A DNA stretch of 64,000 nt from Alloboseaceae bacterium BT-24-1. GTDB lineage: Bacteria; Pseudomonadota; Alphaproteobacteria; Rhizobiales; Beijerinckiaceae. The position numbers and the translations under genes are program-made. Location of the stretch: NCBI GenBank assembly GCA_025846845.1, contig JAOYTL010000002.1, forward strand, positions 434,001-498,000, read 5' to 3'. The first letter of the stretch is position 1. Each line of letters starts with the position of its first letter. Shown piece by piece: positions 28,151-36,685 of the stretch. The notes under the pieces were generated by a model. That model was given only the letters and a program-made list of their open reading frames with translations. It made no database searches and was not told the DNA's origin.

Positions 28151-30655
28151 TCAGCTCATTGCCGCCTTCACGGTCTCGACGAGCTGCTTCATCGTGAAGG
28201 GCTTGGGCAGGAAGTGGAATTCCTCGCCCTCTGGCAGGTTCTTGCGGAAAGCCTCCTCGGCATAGCCGGAGACGAAGACGACCTTGGTGGTGGGGCTGCG
28301 CTTGCGCAATTCGCCGAGCAGGGTCGGGCCATCCATCTCGGGCATGACGACGTCGGAGATGACGAGGTCGATCTTGCCTTCGTGCTGCATGAACAGCTCG
28401 AGCGCCTCGACACCGGAAGCGGCCTCGTGGACCGTGTAGCCGCGCGAGACCAGCATGCGGGCGTTGAGGGCGCGTACAGCATCCTCGTCCTCGACCAGCA
28501 GGATCATGCCGGCGCCGGTATGGTCGGCGGCGACCTTCTTCGGCGCCTCCCTCGCGGCCGCCTCGGCGGCGATGTCCTCCTCGGTCGGGATATAGCGCGG
28601 CAGGAAGATGCGGAAATTGGTGCCGCGCCCGACGACGGAATCGCAGAAGACGAAGCCGCCGGTCTGCTTGACGATGCCGTAGACCATCGAGAGGCCGAGG
28701 CCCGTGCCCTTACCGACCTCCTTGGTGGTGAAGAAGGGCTCGAAGATCTTCTCCAGATGCTCCTGCGCGATGCCGGTGCCGCTGTCCTCGACCTCAAGCA
28801 GGACATAATCGGTGGCGGGGAGGGCCTCGTAGCCGAGCTCGCCGACCTCGGCCGCCGGCACGTTGCGGGTGCGCACCTGGAGCTTGCCGCCGCTCTGCAT
28901 GGCATCGCGGGCGTTGACGGCGAGGTTGACGACGACCTGCTCGAGCTGGCCGAGATCGGCCTTGACCGGCCAGAGGTCGCGACCCTGGCGGACATCGAGC
29001 GCGATCTTGTCGGCGACGACCCGCTTCAGCATCAGCGAGAGGTCGGAGAGCACGTCGCCGAGCGCCAGCACCTGCGGGCGCAAGGTCTGCCGGCGCGAGA
29101 AGGCGAGCAACTGCCGGACCAGCGAGGCCGCCCGATAGGCGTTCTGCTTGATCTGCATGATGTCCGGGAAGGACGGATCGGTCGGCTTGTGGCTGGCGAG
29201 CAGGAATTCCGAGGCGTTGATGATGACCTGCAGCACGTTGTTGAAGTCGTGTGCGATGCCGCCGGCGAGCTGGCCGACCGCCTGCATCTTGCCGGCCTGG
29301 TCCATATTGTCCTTGAGCTTGCGCTCGGCGGTGGTCTCGAGCGCATAGACGATGGCGCGCTCGCCATCGGTATCCTCGCGGGCCGGAACGGGCGAGAGAT
29401 AGAGCCTGGCGGAGCGGCCTTCCTCGCCAATCAGCGCGACGTCGAGCGGGGCGATCTCGCCCTTGCCGGCGAGCGCTGCGTCGAAGGCCTGGGCGAGGGC
29501 GCCATTGCCGTTGACCAGCTCCTGGATCGTCGCCGGCTGGGCGCCGCCTTGCGTCAGGCGGGCGAAGGAGGCGTTCGAGCGCAGGATCGCGCCGGTGCGG
29601 TCGACGGTCGCGATCGCCATCGGCGTCGCGTGGAAGAAGCGGGCGAAGCGCGCCTCGGCATCGGTATGGCGGTCGGCCCCGGCTTCGCCGGCGGCGCGGT
29701 TCAGGACCAGCGTGCGCGAGGCGCCGGCGCGTCCGTCCTGGCCGAAGGCGACCTGATGGTGCAGGCGCACCGGCAGGGACTGGCCGTTGCGGCGGCGCAG
29801 GTCGACATCGAGCACCTCGATGCGGACATCGCCGGGCTGGCCGCGAATGGCCTGGATCAGCGCCGCGGCGTTGGGCGAGGCGATATCGTCGAGCTGCAGG
29901 CCGCCGGAGCCGAAGCGGGCGAGGTCGTAGTCGAGCCAACCGGCCAGCGTGGCGTTGAGATAGGGCACCTCGCTGTCGGCATCGATCGAGAGGAAGCCGG
30001 CCGGGGCATGGTCGAGATAGTCGATCGCGTGCTGCAGCTCCTGGAAGGCATTCTCCTGCCGCTCGCGCTCGGGCGTGACGTCGGCGACGCTCCAGAGGCA
30101 GGCCGGGCGGCCGGCACGGGTGATCGGCGAGACGCGCACACGGTACCAGCCGACGGCGCCGCGCTCGTTCAGGGCCGGCTCGAGCCGGATCTCCTCGGAG
30201 AGCCGGCGGCCGGCGCGGGCAGCGGTGGCGAGGCGATAGATCGCCTCCGAGACTTCGGCGCGGCCCTTGAACAGGCGCTCGACCGGGGCGATCTCGCTGG
30301 CGTTGCGGGCGCCGGCGAAGGCGAGATAGGCCTCGTTGGCGTAAACGATGCGATTGTCGCCCTCGGTGACGACGACGCCGTCGTCGGCACTGTCGACGAT
30401 AGCCTTGGTCAGGTCGTTGCGGGCGGAGCGGCCGGCGAACTGGATCAGCCCGATCGCAAAGGCGAATAGGCAGAACACGCCGACGACCGAGAGCAAGGCG
30501 AGCAAGCCCAGGATCAGCGGCTGCGCCCATTCATTGGCGATGAAGCCGAGCGCGATCGCCGCGCCGACCAGGAGGCCCGCGATCAGCAGGATGATCCCGA
30601 CATGGCCGGGCCGGTCGGACCGGTCGATCGCGGTCGATGCCGTGCTTGCACTCAT
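28151..30655 (-). CDS. cckA: hybrid histidine kinase CckA
   Basis: 834-aa membrane kinase at the head of the CckA-ChpT-CtrA phosphorelay that controls cell cycle and flagellar genes. Two membrane segments lie at residues about 20-70 (GIILLIAGLLVGAAIALGFI; ILGLLALLSVVGVFCLFAFA). They are followed by PAS-like domains (about 80-440), a HisKA domain with the phospho-His in GGIAHDFNNVLQ (near 469), an ATPase domain with NLAVNARDAM (N box), DSGTGIA and GTGLGLSMVYG, and a receiver domain with the phospho-Asp in LVISDVVMPEMDG (near 767). CckA next to flhB is a conserved arrangement in Hyphomicrobiales. It is the last gene after flgB-flgC-fliE-fliQ-fliR-flhB, 86 bases from flhB. Confidence 0.93.
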   Translation of the reverse strand: MSASTASTAIDRSDRPGHVGIILLIAGLLVGAAIALGFIANEWAQPLILGLLALLSVVGVFCLFAFAIGLIQFAGRSARNDLTKAIVDSADDGVVVTEGDNRIVYANEAYLAFAGARNASEIAPVERLFKGRAEVSEAIYRLATAARAGRRLSEEIRLEPALNERGAVGWYRVRVSPITRAGRPACLWSVADVTPERERQENAFQELQHAIDYLDHAPAGFLSIDADSEVPYLNATLAGWLDYDLARFGSGGLQLDDIASPNAAALIQAIRGQPGDVRIEVLDVDLRRRNGQSLPVRLHHQVAFGQDGRAGASRTLVLNRAAGEAGADRHTDAEARFARFFHATPMAIATVDRTGAILRSNASFARLTQGGAQPATIQELVNGNGALAQAFDAALAGKGEIAPLDVALIGEEGRSARLYLSPVPAREDTDGERAIVYALETTAERKLKDNMDQAGKMQAVGQLAGGIAHDFNNVLQVIINASEFLLASHKPTDPSFPDIMQIKQNAYRAASLVRQLLAFSRRQTLRPQVLALGDVLSDLSLMLKRVVADKIALDVRQGRDLWPVKADLGQLEQVVVNLAVNARDAMQSGGKLQVRTRNVPAAEVGELGYEALPATDYVLLEVEDSGTGIAQEHLEKIFEPFFTTKEVGKGTGLGLSMVYGIVKQTGGFVFCDSVVGRGTNFRIFLPRYIPTEEDIAAEAAAREAPKKVAADHTGAGMILLVEDEDAVRALNARMLVSRGYTVHEAASGVEALELFMQHEGKIDLVISDVVMPEMDGPTLLGELRKRSPTTKVVFVSGYAEEAFRKNLPEGEEFHFLPKPFTMKQLVETVKAAMS

Positions 30656-30741
30656 TGCAGCGGGTCCGTTTTCCTTCAGTCGCCCGTCGGTGATGGGTCG
30701 GGGCAGGGCGCCAGGATATCGTCGCCTGCCCGGCCAGCGAG

Positions 30742-31809
30742 TTAGGCGCGGCGGCGCTTCAGGCGCAAGACGTATCCGATGACTTCCGCCACTGCCTGAT
30801 AGTGTTCGACAGGAATTTCGTCATCGATCTCGACGGTGGCGTAGAGCGCGCGGGCCAGAGGCGGGTTCTCGACGATCGGGATGCTGTGCTCGCCGGCGAC
30901 CTCGCGGATCTTCAGCGCAATGGCATCGACACCCTTGGCGAGGCAGACCGGTGCGCCCTGGCCCTGATCATAGAGCAGCGCGATGGCGTAGTGGGTCGGG
31001 TTGGTGATGATCACCGTGGCTTTGGGCACCTGCGCCATCATGCGCGAGCGGGCCTTCTGGGCGCGCAGCTGCCGCAGCTTGGCCTTCACCTCGGGATTGC
31101 CTTCGGTGTTCTTGTACTCGTCCTTCAGCTCCTGCTTGGTCATGCGCTGGCGCTGATACCAGCTGAAGCGCTGGTAGCCGAAATCGCCGATGGCGATGAT
31201 CGCGAAGATCGCGAGCACGCCGGCCATCAGCTTGATGGTCAGAACGAGGGCCGCCGGCAACAGGGCATGCACATCCATCTGGGCGAAGCCCTGCAGGCGA
31301 TCGCGCTCGCCCCAGAGCACGATCCAGACGCCGACGCCGACCAACGCGATCTTGGCGAGGCCCTTGGCGAAATTGACCCAGGCATCTTTGCCGAAGATGC
31401 GCTTGAAACCCGCCATGGGCGAGACGCGGTCGAATTTCGGCATCATCGGCTCGGTGGTCCAGAGCGGCTTGTGCTGGATCAGGGCGCCGGCAAGCGCGGC
31501 GACGAGGATGAAGCCGAGCGGCAGAGCGAGCGCGGCGAAGCCCGTCATCACCCCCTTGCTGGTGACATGGAAGAGGGCGGCCGGGTCGTCCGAGACCTGA
31601 TGGGCGTTCATCAGGAAGGAGCGCAGTGAGAGCGTCGCATCGCGGGCGGCCGAGCCCGCTGCGATCAGCAGTGCCAGCGTGAAGCCGCAAAGCACGAAGA
31701 ATGTGCCGATCTCCTGCGATCTCGCGACATCGCCCTTTTCGATGGCTTCGTCGAGCTTTCGCTGGGTCGGTTCTTCTGTGCGGTCTTCGTTTTCGACGTC
31801 CCCGGCCAT
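30742..31809 (-). CDS. flhB: flagellar export protein FlhB
   Basis: 355-aa component of the flagellar type III export gate that switches substrate specificity from hook to filament. An N-terminal EERTEEPTQRKLDEAIEKGDV motif precedes four membrane segments (to about residue 210). The cytoplasmic domain has the self-cleavage site NPTH (TVIITNPTHYAIAL, near 268-271), then CLAKGVDAIALKIREVAGEH and PPLARALYATVEIDDEIP. Length and motifs are normal. The gene follows fliR by 13 bases in the flgB-cckA cluster. Confidence 0.97.
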   Translation of the reverse strand: MAGDVENEDRTEEPTQRKLDEAIEKGDVARSQEIGTFFVLCGFTLALLIAAGSAARDATLSLRSFLMNAHQVSDDPAALFHVTSKGVMTGFAALALPLGFILVAALAGALIQHKPLWTTEPMMPKFDRVSPMAGFKRIFGKDAWVNFAKGLAKIALVGVGVWIVLWGERDRLQGFAQMDVHALLPAALVLTIKLMAGVLAIFAIIAIGDFGYQRFSWYQRQRMTKQELKDEYKNTEGNPEVKAKLRQLRAQKARSRMMAQVPKATVIITNPTHYAIALLYDQGQGAPVCLAKGVDAIALKIREVAGEHSIPIVENPPLARALYATVEIDDEIPVEHYQAVAEVIGYVLRLKRRRA

Positions 31810-31822
31810 GCCTGCGCCTCCT

Positions 31823-32662
31823 CTAGAGACCGATGAACTGGCGCAGGAAGGCGCCGAGATCGTCGAGGAAGACGCCCATCATCACGCCGACCGCAGCGAG
31901 GAACACCAGCATCCCGCCGAGGATCGAGGCGGGGACCGCGAGGAAGAAGACCTGCATCTGAGGCATCAACCGCGCCAGCACGCCGAGGCCGAGATTGAAC
32001 AGCAGCCCGAAGACGATGAAGGGCGCCGAGATCTGCACGGCGAGCGAAAAACCCTGCGCCATCGCCTTGACCGCGAGCGTCATGACGTCGCCGATCTCGG
32101 GGAAGCCGCCTGGCGGCAGCAGCCGATAGCTCTCATGGATGGCGGCGAGCGCCAGGTGGTGAAGATCGCTGGCCAGGATCAGCGTGATGCCGAGCATGGA
32201 CAGGAAGTTGGCAAGCGAGGGGTTCTGCAGGCCGCCGGTCGGGTCGACGGTGACGGCGAAGCCGAGGCCGAGCGTCTGGGCGATGATGAAGCCGGCGGTC
32301 TGCAGCGCACCCATCAAAAGGCGCACGGTCGCGCCGATGACGAGCCCGACCATGATCTCGCTGATCAGCAGCGTGCCCAGCCCGCCCGGATCCTGCGGCA
32401 TGGTGATCGTGCTGCGGGCCATCGGCAGTATGACGAGCGTGACGAAGAAGGCGAGAGACAGCCGGCCGCGCGACAGGATGAAGCGCTCGCCGATACCCGG
32501 CATCAGCATCACCAGGGTGCCGACGCGCGCGAAAATCAGCACGAACAGCGCGCTGATTTCGGGCAGGATGGCGATCTGCATCGGGCGGACCCGGCTCCCG
32601 CGCCAGTGAGGCGCGCCGACCGGACTCCACAGGAAGGAGGCGCTGGCAGGCGCGAGGCTCAT
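31823..32662 (-). CDS. fliR: flagellar export protein FliR
   Basis: Membrane component of the flagellar export gate, up to 279 aa, with about six hydrophobic segments; ALFVLIFARVGTLVMLMPGIG is the typical FliR opening. Two starts are possible. ATG at 32660-32662 overlaps the fliQ stop (ATGA), which is the classical coupling signal; ATG at 32581 begins right at the conserved segment (MQIAILPEISALFVLIF) and gives the usual FliR length of about 252 aa. The longer start adds a 27-residue stretch without homology to the family, so 32581 may be the true one. Confidence 0.93.
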   Translation of the reverse strand: MSLAPASASFLWSPVGAPHWRGSRVRPMQIAILPEISALFVLIFARVGTLVMLMPGIGERFILSRGRLSLAFFVTLVILPMARSTITMPQDPGGLGTLLISEIMVGLVIGATVRLLMGALQTAGFIIAQTLGLGFAVTVDPTGGLQNPSLANFLSMLGITLILASDLHHLALAAIHESYRLLPPGGFPEIGDVMTLAVKAMAQGFSLAVQISAPFIVFGLLFNLGLGVLARLMPQMQVFFLAVPASILGGMLVFLAAVGVMMGVFLDDLGAFLRQFIGL

Positions 32663-32925
32663 TCGCCCGTGGCGATTCGGACGGCGACCCTGCCCATATA
32701 ACCCGCCAACGCGTCGCCCATGAACGGCAAAAACAGCAGCATGGCGGCGAAGACCGCGATGATCTTGGGAACGTAGACCAGGGTCTGCTCCTGGATCTGC
32801 GTCAACGCCTGGAAGAGCGAGACGACGAGACCGACGGCGAGCGCGATCAGCATCAGCGGTGCGCCGGCCTTGAGGAAGACGACGATGCCGTCGCGGGCGA
32901 CGTCGAGGATGGCTGCGGAGGTCAT
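32659..32925 (-). CDS. fliQ: flagellar export protein FliQ
   Basis: 88-aa protein with two membrane segments (LMLIALAVGLVVSLFQALTQ and IIAVFAAMLLFLPFMG) separated by IQEQTLVYVPK, the FliQ signature. Several copies wrap FliP/FliR to form the export gate. A much longer ORF in the same frame upstream is only extended by chance; the family length fixes the start at 32925. It overlaps the possible fliR start by 4 bases. Confidence 0.95.
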   Translation of the reverse strand: MTSAAILDVARDGIVVFLKAGAPLMLIALAVGLVVSLFQALTQIQEQTLVYVPKIIAVFAAMLLFLPFMGDALAGYMGRVAVRIATGE

Positions 32926-32965
32926 CGGGCTCTGATCCGGACGGTGTTGGATGGGAGGGCGGTCG

Positions 32966-33298
32966 TCAGACCGGCATCCGCATGATTTCCTCGTAAGCGG
33001 CGATGACGCGGTCGCGCACCGCCACCAGCGTCTCGATCGCCGCCTCGCTCTCGGCCACGGCCGTGACCACGTCGACGACGTCCGAGCGGCCGGCTGCAAC
33101 CTTGCCGGTCTGGATGTCCGCCTGGCGAGCGCTCTGCGCAGTCGATTCCAGCGCCTTGCCGACCAGGGACGAGAAGTCGGGCAGGCCGGCGCCCGCTGCA
33201 TCGAGACCGCCGACGGAGGCCGGCTTCTTCATGAGACCGCTCGCGCCCATCCCCTGCATAGAGGCGTAGGCACCGGCGGCAAAACTGGAGGTGGTCAT
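32966..33298 (-). CDS. fliE: flagellar hook-basal body protein FliE
   Basis: 110-aa protein linking the MS ring to the rod. The C-terminal half (LVGKALESTAQSARQADIQ, then ETLVAVRDRVIAAYEEIMRMPV) is the conserved FliE part; the N-terminal 40 residues are Gly/Ala/Ser-rich. It lies between flgC and fliQ, as in most bacteria, with gaps of 29 and 40 bases. Confidence 0.95.
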   Translation of the reverse strand: MTTSSFAAGAYASMQGMGASGLMKKPASVGGLDAAGAGLPDFSSLVGKALESTAQSARQADIQTGKVAAGRSDVVDVVTAVAESEAAIETLVAVRDRVIAAYEEIMRMPV

Positions 33299-33327
33299 GA
33301 GCGTAGCTCCGCTTCGGCCGTGCCGCG

Positions 33328-33738
33328 TCAGGCGCGCAGGATGTCGATGGTGCGCTGGATCATCCGGCGCGTGGACGAGATGACGTTGAGATTGGCCTCG
33401 TAGCTGCGCTGGGCCTCGCGCATGTCCATCGTCTCGATCAGCGAATTGACGTTGGGCATCTTGACCTGGCCGCTGGTGTCGGCGGCCGGATGGCCGGGGT
33501 CGTATTTCGTCTTGAAGTCGCTGCGGTCGCGGTTGACCCGGCCGAGTTCGACGACCTGGGCGTCGAGCTCGCGGTCGAGCTTGCCCTGGAAGCTCACGAT
33601 CTTGCGACGATACGGGTCGACGCCGGCGCGCTCGGGCGTGGAATCGGCGTTGGCGAGGTTCTCGGCGATGACGCGCATGCGGCCTGCCTGGCCCTTCAGG
33701 CCGGACGCAGCGACGGCAAGACTCTTGAGCAGATCCAT
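33328..33738 (-). CDS. flgC: flagellar proximal rod protein FlgC
   Basis: 136-aa rod protein. It starts MDLLKSLAVAASGLKGQAGRM, with the flagellar rod motif VIAENLANADSTPERAGVDPYRRK, and ends in the conserved amphipathic helix EAQRSYEANLNVISSTRRMI. Exported without a cleaved signal by the flagellar apparatus. It follows flgB after 11 bases. Confidence 0.97.
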   Translation of the reverse strand: MDLLKSLAVAASGLKGQAGRMRVIAENLANADSTPERAGVDPYRRKIVSFQGKLDRELDAQVVELGRVNRDRSDFKTKYDPGHPAADTSGQVKMPNVNSLIETMDMREAQRSYEANLNVISSTRRMIQRTIDILRA

Positions 33739-33749
33739 GACGTGGCTCC

Positions 33750-34133
33750 TTAGCGACCCTTGCCGATCGCGATCTTCATCAGCCCGAGGCTCTTGCTGTA
33801 GAGCGAGGCGGCGAGCTGGTAGTCCGACTGGTTCTGGGCGACCTTCATCATCTCATCTTCGAGGTTGACGCTGTTGGCGCTCGGCGTCGTCTCGAAGCGC
33901 TTGGGATCGCGCGGATCGAAGCCGCCTTGCTGGCCGGAGAGGCCGAGATGCATCGGCGAGGTCTGCGCCAGCGTCATGGCGCCGCCGGCCGGGGAGGGCG
34001 CGCGCAGGTCATGCGGCTTGAACTTGGGGGTATCGGCATTGGAGACGTTCTCGGCGAGCAGCTTCTGGCGCGCCTGATGCCAGTGCATGCGCGTCTTCAG
34101 AGCTCCCATCAGGCCAAGGCCATTGTTCGCCAT
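33750..34133 (-). CDS. flgB: flagellar proximal rod protein FlgB
   Basis: 127-aa rod protein. The conserved rod motif is RQKLLAENVSNADTPKFKPHDL (two overlapping parts, residues about 22-45), and the C-terminus is LEDEMMKVAQNQSDYQLAAS followed by a short helix. ATG at 34133 (MANNGLGLMGALK) fits the family; an ORF starting at 34187 would add 18 residues lacking homology. It is the first gene of the flgB-to-cckA cluster. CtrA-type boxes lie just upstream at 34190-34204 and 34229-34247. Confidence 0.95.
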   Translation of the reverse strand: MANNGLGLMGALKTRMHWHQARQKLLAENVSNADTPKFKPHDLRAPSPAGGAMTLAQTSPMHLGLSGQQGGFDPRDPKRFETTPSANSVNLEDEMMKVAQNQSDYQLAASLYSKSLGLMKIAIGKGR

Positions 34134-34189
34134 GCTGCCAATCTCCCGTCGGCTCTTGCCGAAGTGGGAAATTATTGCCGGGTGCATGG

Positions 34190-34204
34190 TTAATGCGCGG
34201 TTAA
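34190..34204 (+). promoter_or_regulatory. CtrA-type box between flgB and fliO
   Basis: TTAATGCGCGGTTAA: two TTAA halves separated by exactly 7 bases. It is 57 bases from the flgB ATG and about 140 bases from the fliO ATG. The spacing agrees with the established CtrA consensus TTAA-N7-TTAAC. Confidence 0.6.
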
Positions 34205-34228
34205 TTCCAGCCGATCTGCAGGTTCATG

Positions 34229-34247
34229 TTAACCATCTGCTAACCAT
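34229..34247 (+). promoter_or_regulatory. second CtrA-type box between flgB and fliO
   Basis: TTAACCATCTGCTAACCAT contains TTAACCAT followed by CTAACCAT with 11-base periodicity; read as TTAA-N7-CTAAC it misses the consensus by one base. It is closer to fliO and faces it. Confidence 0.5.
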
Positions 34248-34341
34248 GTTTCTCGAACTGGCGGCGCTTATGGTATAGCCAGCTCCGTCTATCCGTCTGA
34301 TCGCCCTTACAAAGAGCGGTCGGCGGCTGTCGCGTCGCTTC

Positions 34342-35688
34342 ATGAGGCAGACCTTGCAGACTTTGTTTGGCTTCGAACTTTCCTCCGGCCTGCGTTGGAT
34401 CATCGCCTTCGCAGTGGTGCTTCTCCTGGTCGCGCTGCTCGGCTTCTTCTTGCGGCGGATGAGCGGCGGCCGGCTGAAGTTCAAGGGTCAGGGCGGGGGG
34501 CGCGCGCGCCAGCCGCGCCTCGGTGTGGTCGATGTCTACGATCTCGACCGGCAGCGCCAGCTGATCCTGGTGCGGCGCGACAATGTCGAGCACCTCGTGA
34601 TGATCGGCGGCGCCTCCGATGTCGTCGTCGAAACCAATATCGTCCGGAGCGGCGGGCGTGTGGCGATGCCGGCTCCGACCGAAGGCTCGGCCGAGCGGCC
34701 GCTGGCCTTCGAGGCCGATTCGCGTCCGCATATCGCCGAGGAGCCGCGCCAGCTGCCGCCTTCGCCGGTGCCGGCCCCCGCCGTTCCGGTCGATCCCGTT
34801 CCGCCGCCGCGCCCGCAGCCGCCAGTCGCTCCGGCGCCGCTCGCACGTCCGACAGCCCAGCCGCAGCCGCCGCGTCCTGCGCCAGCTCCGCTTGCTCCCG
34901 CGGTCGCTGCGGGGGCTGCCGGCATCAGTGCCTCCCTGACCCGCGACCCGGCTCCGGCCGCCAGCGCCAGCGAGCTCGGCGACATGGCCCGTCAGCTCGA
35001 AGAGGCACTGAAGCGGCCGTTCTCCGCCGTGCGCCCCGGCGCAGCCGCCCCACGCGTGGAACCGGAAGCGCCGGCGGCAACGCCTGCCGCTCCGCCGCCG
35101 GCGCCTTCCGTGCCGCCAGCTCCGCCGGCCGCCGCCGCCAAGCCGCCAGCTCCGACACCGGCGCCCGCCCGCCCGGCACTGGATATGGAGGCCGAGCTCG
35201 AGATGGCGCTAGGGCTGAAACCCACGCCGGCCCGGCCCATCGCGGCCGAAGCGCCGCTGGTCGCGCCCCCGGTCTTTGCTCCGCCGAAGCCGCCTGCGGC
35301 CGAGCCGGTCAAGGCCGAGGAGAAGAAGCCCGTACCCGCAAAGGAGCAAACGCCGCCGGCTCCGGTTGCCGATCAGCCCAAGCCAGCAAAGTTCGCGCCT
35401 GTGTTCGACGACATGCTCGACGACGAGCTAGACTCTGCCAAGGCCGACGCGCCCGAGGGGCCGGCCAAGAGCGGAGACAAGCCCAGCGAGGCCAAGTCGG
35501 CCGAGACGAAACCTGCGGAAGCGAAGCCTGCCGACGTCAAGCCGGCTGAAACCAAGCCGGAAGCCGAGACCAAGCCGTCGGATTCGAAGCCGGCTGGCAA
35601 GCCGACCGAGGACGACCCGTTCTCGGTCGATGCGATCGAGGCGGAGTTCGCCCGCCTGCTCGGGCGCGATCCCAAGCCGAAAGGCTGA
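34342..35688 (+). CDS. fliO: FliO-like flagellar export protein with long Pro/Ala-rich tail
   Basis: 448-aa protein. The first 100 residues form a FliO-type unit: one membrane segment (GLRWIIAFAVVLLLVALLGFFLRR), then LGVVDVYDLDRQRQLILVRRDNVEHLVMIGG (two pieces), the FliO-specific beta domain that helps FliP assembly. From about residue 110 on the sequence is a low-complexity cytoplasmic tail rich in Pro, Ala, Lys and Glu, with repeated KPAE/KPAD units near 380-420 and a short ordered end (DDPFSVDAIEAEFARLLGRD). Enterobacterial FliO is about 120 residues, so the tail is a large lineage-specific addition. It lies directly before fliP, supporting the identification. Confidence 0.82.
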   Translation: MRQTLQTLFGFELSSGLRWIIAFAVVLLLVALLGFFLRRMSGGRLKFKGQGGGRARQPRLGVVDVYDLDRQRQLILVRRDNVEHLVMIGGASDVVVETNIVRSGGRVAMPAPTEGSAERPLAFEADSRPHIAEEPRQLPPSPVPAPAVPVDPVPPPRPQPPVAPAPLARPTAQPQPPRPAPAPLAPAVAAGAAGISASLTRDPAPAASASELGDMARQLEEALKRPFSAVRPGAAAPRVEPEAPAATPAAPPPAPSVPPAPPAAAAKPPAPTPAPARPALDMEAELEMALGLKPTPARPIAAEAPLVAPPVFAPPKPPAAEPVKAEEKKPVPAKEQTPPAPVADQPKPAKFAPVFDDMLDDELDSAKADAPEGPAKSGDKPSEAKSAETKPAEAKPADVKPAETKPEAETKPSDSKPAGKPTEDDPFSVDAIEAEFARLLGRDPKPKG

Positions 35689-35720
35689 GCCAGCCTCGCT
35701 GGCGTGAAGGGCAACGAGTC

Positions 35721-35744
35721 CCCCTGCCGCCAAGGCGGCAGGGG
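35721..35744. repeat. perfect GC-rich inverted repeat between fliO and fliP
   Basis: 11-bp arms CCCCTGCCGCC and GGCGGCAGGGG with only 2 bases between them. No T-run follows, so it is not a simple terminator; it could attenuate transcription from fliO into fliP or be a dispersed palindrome. Confidence 0.5.
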
Positions 35745-35828
35745 ATAGCGAGTGAAACCCCCTTCGACCGGCCCCGAGCCTTGCTCTAGCGTTCCGTCGA
35801 GCCCGCGCCTTGATTCGGGCAGGGACGG

Positions 35829-36584
35829 ATGATGGGCAGGCGGATACCCACGGGACGGAGATTGCGCTGGCTGGCGGTGTTCGCCGTCGTGCTGGGTGCG
35901 CTCGGAAGCGTCGCCCAGGCCCAGACGCTCTCGCTCGACCTCGGCCAGGGCGGCGTCACCGAGCGGGCGCTGCAGGTGATCGCCGCGATCACGGTGCTGT
36001 CGCTGGCGCCGTCGATCCTGATCATGGTAACCTCGTTCACCCGCATCGCGGTGGTGCTGTCGCTGCTGCGCTCGGCGATCGGCACCCAGACCGCGCCGCC
36101 CAACGCCGTGATCATCGGGCTTTCGCTGTTCCTGACCGGCTTCGTGATGGCGCCGACCCTGAAGGAGGCCTATCGCGTCGCCGGCGCACCGCTGATCGCC
36201 GGCCAGATGCAGCCGCAGGAGGCGTTCGAGCGCGGCATCGTGCCGTTCCGCGAGTTCATGCTGAAGCATGTGCGCGAGAAGGATCTGGCGCTGTTCATCG
36301 AGATGTCGCGCGAGCCCGCCCCGGAGCGGCCTGATCTGGTCCAGATTCAGGTGCTGGTGCCGGCCTTCATGATCTCGGAGCTCAGGCGCGCCTTCGAGAT
36401 CGGCTTCCTGTTGTTCGTACCGTTCCTGATCATCGACCTCGTGGTCGCCTCGATCCTGATGTCGGTCGGCATGATGATGCTGCCACCGGTGACGGTGGCG
36501 TTGCCGTTCAAGCTGATCTTCTTCGTGCTGGTCGATGGCTGGGGGCTGGTCGCCGGCTCGCTGGTCAAGAGCTATGGCAGTTGA
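35829..36584 (+). CDS. fliP: flagellar export protein FliP
   Basis: 251-aa core of the flagellar type III export gate. A cleavable signal (GRRLRWLAVFAVVLGALGSVAQAQ) is followed by VIAAITVLSLAPSILIMVTSFTRIAVVLSLLRSAIGTQ (in parts), the FliP signature, a periplasmic loop, and the last membrane segments (AFEIGFLLFVPFLIIDLVVASILMSVGMMMLPP in parts). Length and motifs are typical. It follows fliO after 140 bases containing a hairpin. Confidence 0.97.
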   Translation: MMGRRIPTGRRLRWLAVFAVVLGALGSVAQAQTLSLDLGQGGVTERALQVIAAITVLSLAPSILIMVTSFTRIAVVLSLLRSAIGTQTAPPNAVIIGLSLFLTGFVMAPTLKEAYRVAGAPLIAGQMQPQEAFERGIVPFREFMLKHVREKDLALFIEMSREPAPERPDLVQIQVLVPAFMISELRRAFEIGFLLFVPFLIIDLVVASILMSVGMMMLPPVTVALPFKLIFFVLVDGWGLVAGSLVKSYGS

Positions 36585-36622
36585 GGGTAGGGCTGGCCTG
36601 GCTCGCCGCTGCCAAAATATTC

Positions 36623-36672
36623 GCCGTCATTCCGGAGCTGCGCCGCTGGCGCGGCTTGTCCGGAATGACGGC
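36623..36672. repeat. REP-like palindrome between fliP and the TPR gene
   Basis: 14-bp perfect arms GCCGTCATTCCGGA (36623-36636) and TCCGGAATGACGGC (36659-36672) around a 22-base centre that itself contains a GCGCC/GGCGC hairpin. GTCATTCCGG/CCGGAATGAC palindromes of this kind are widespread intergenic repeats in alphaproteobacteria. Here it sits between convergent genes and may also terminate both. Confidence 0.65.
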
Positions 36673-36685
36673 GCGAGAAGGAGCG

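Noticed and set aside
27662..30469. 935-codon plus-strand open frame opposite cckA
   Set aside because: Product is low-complexity Leu/Gly/Asp/Glu-rich with no domain; cckA on the other strand is unmistakable.
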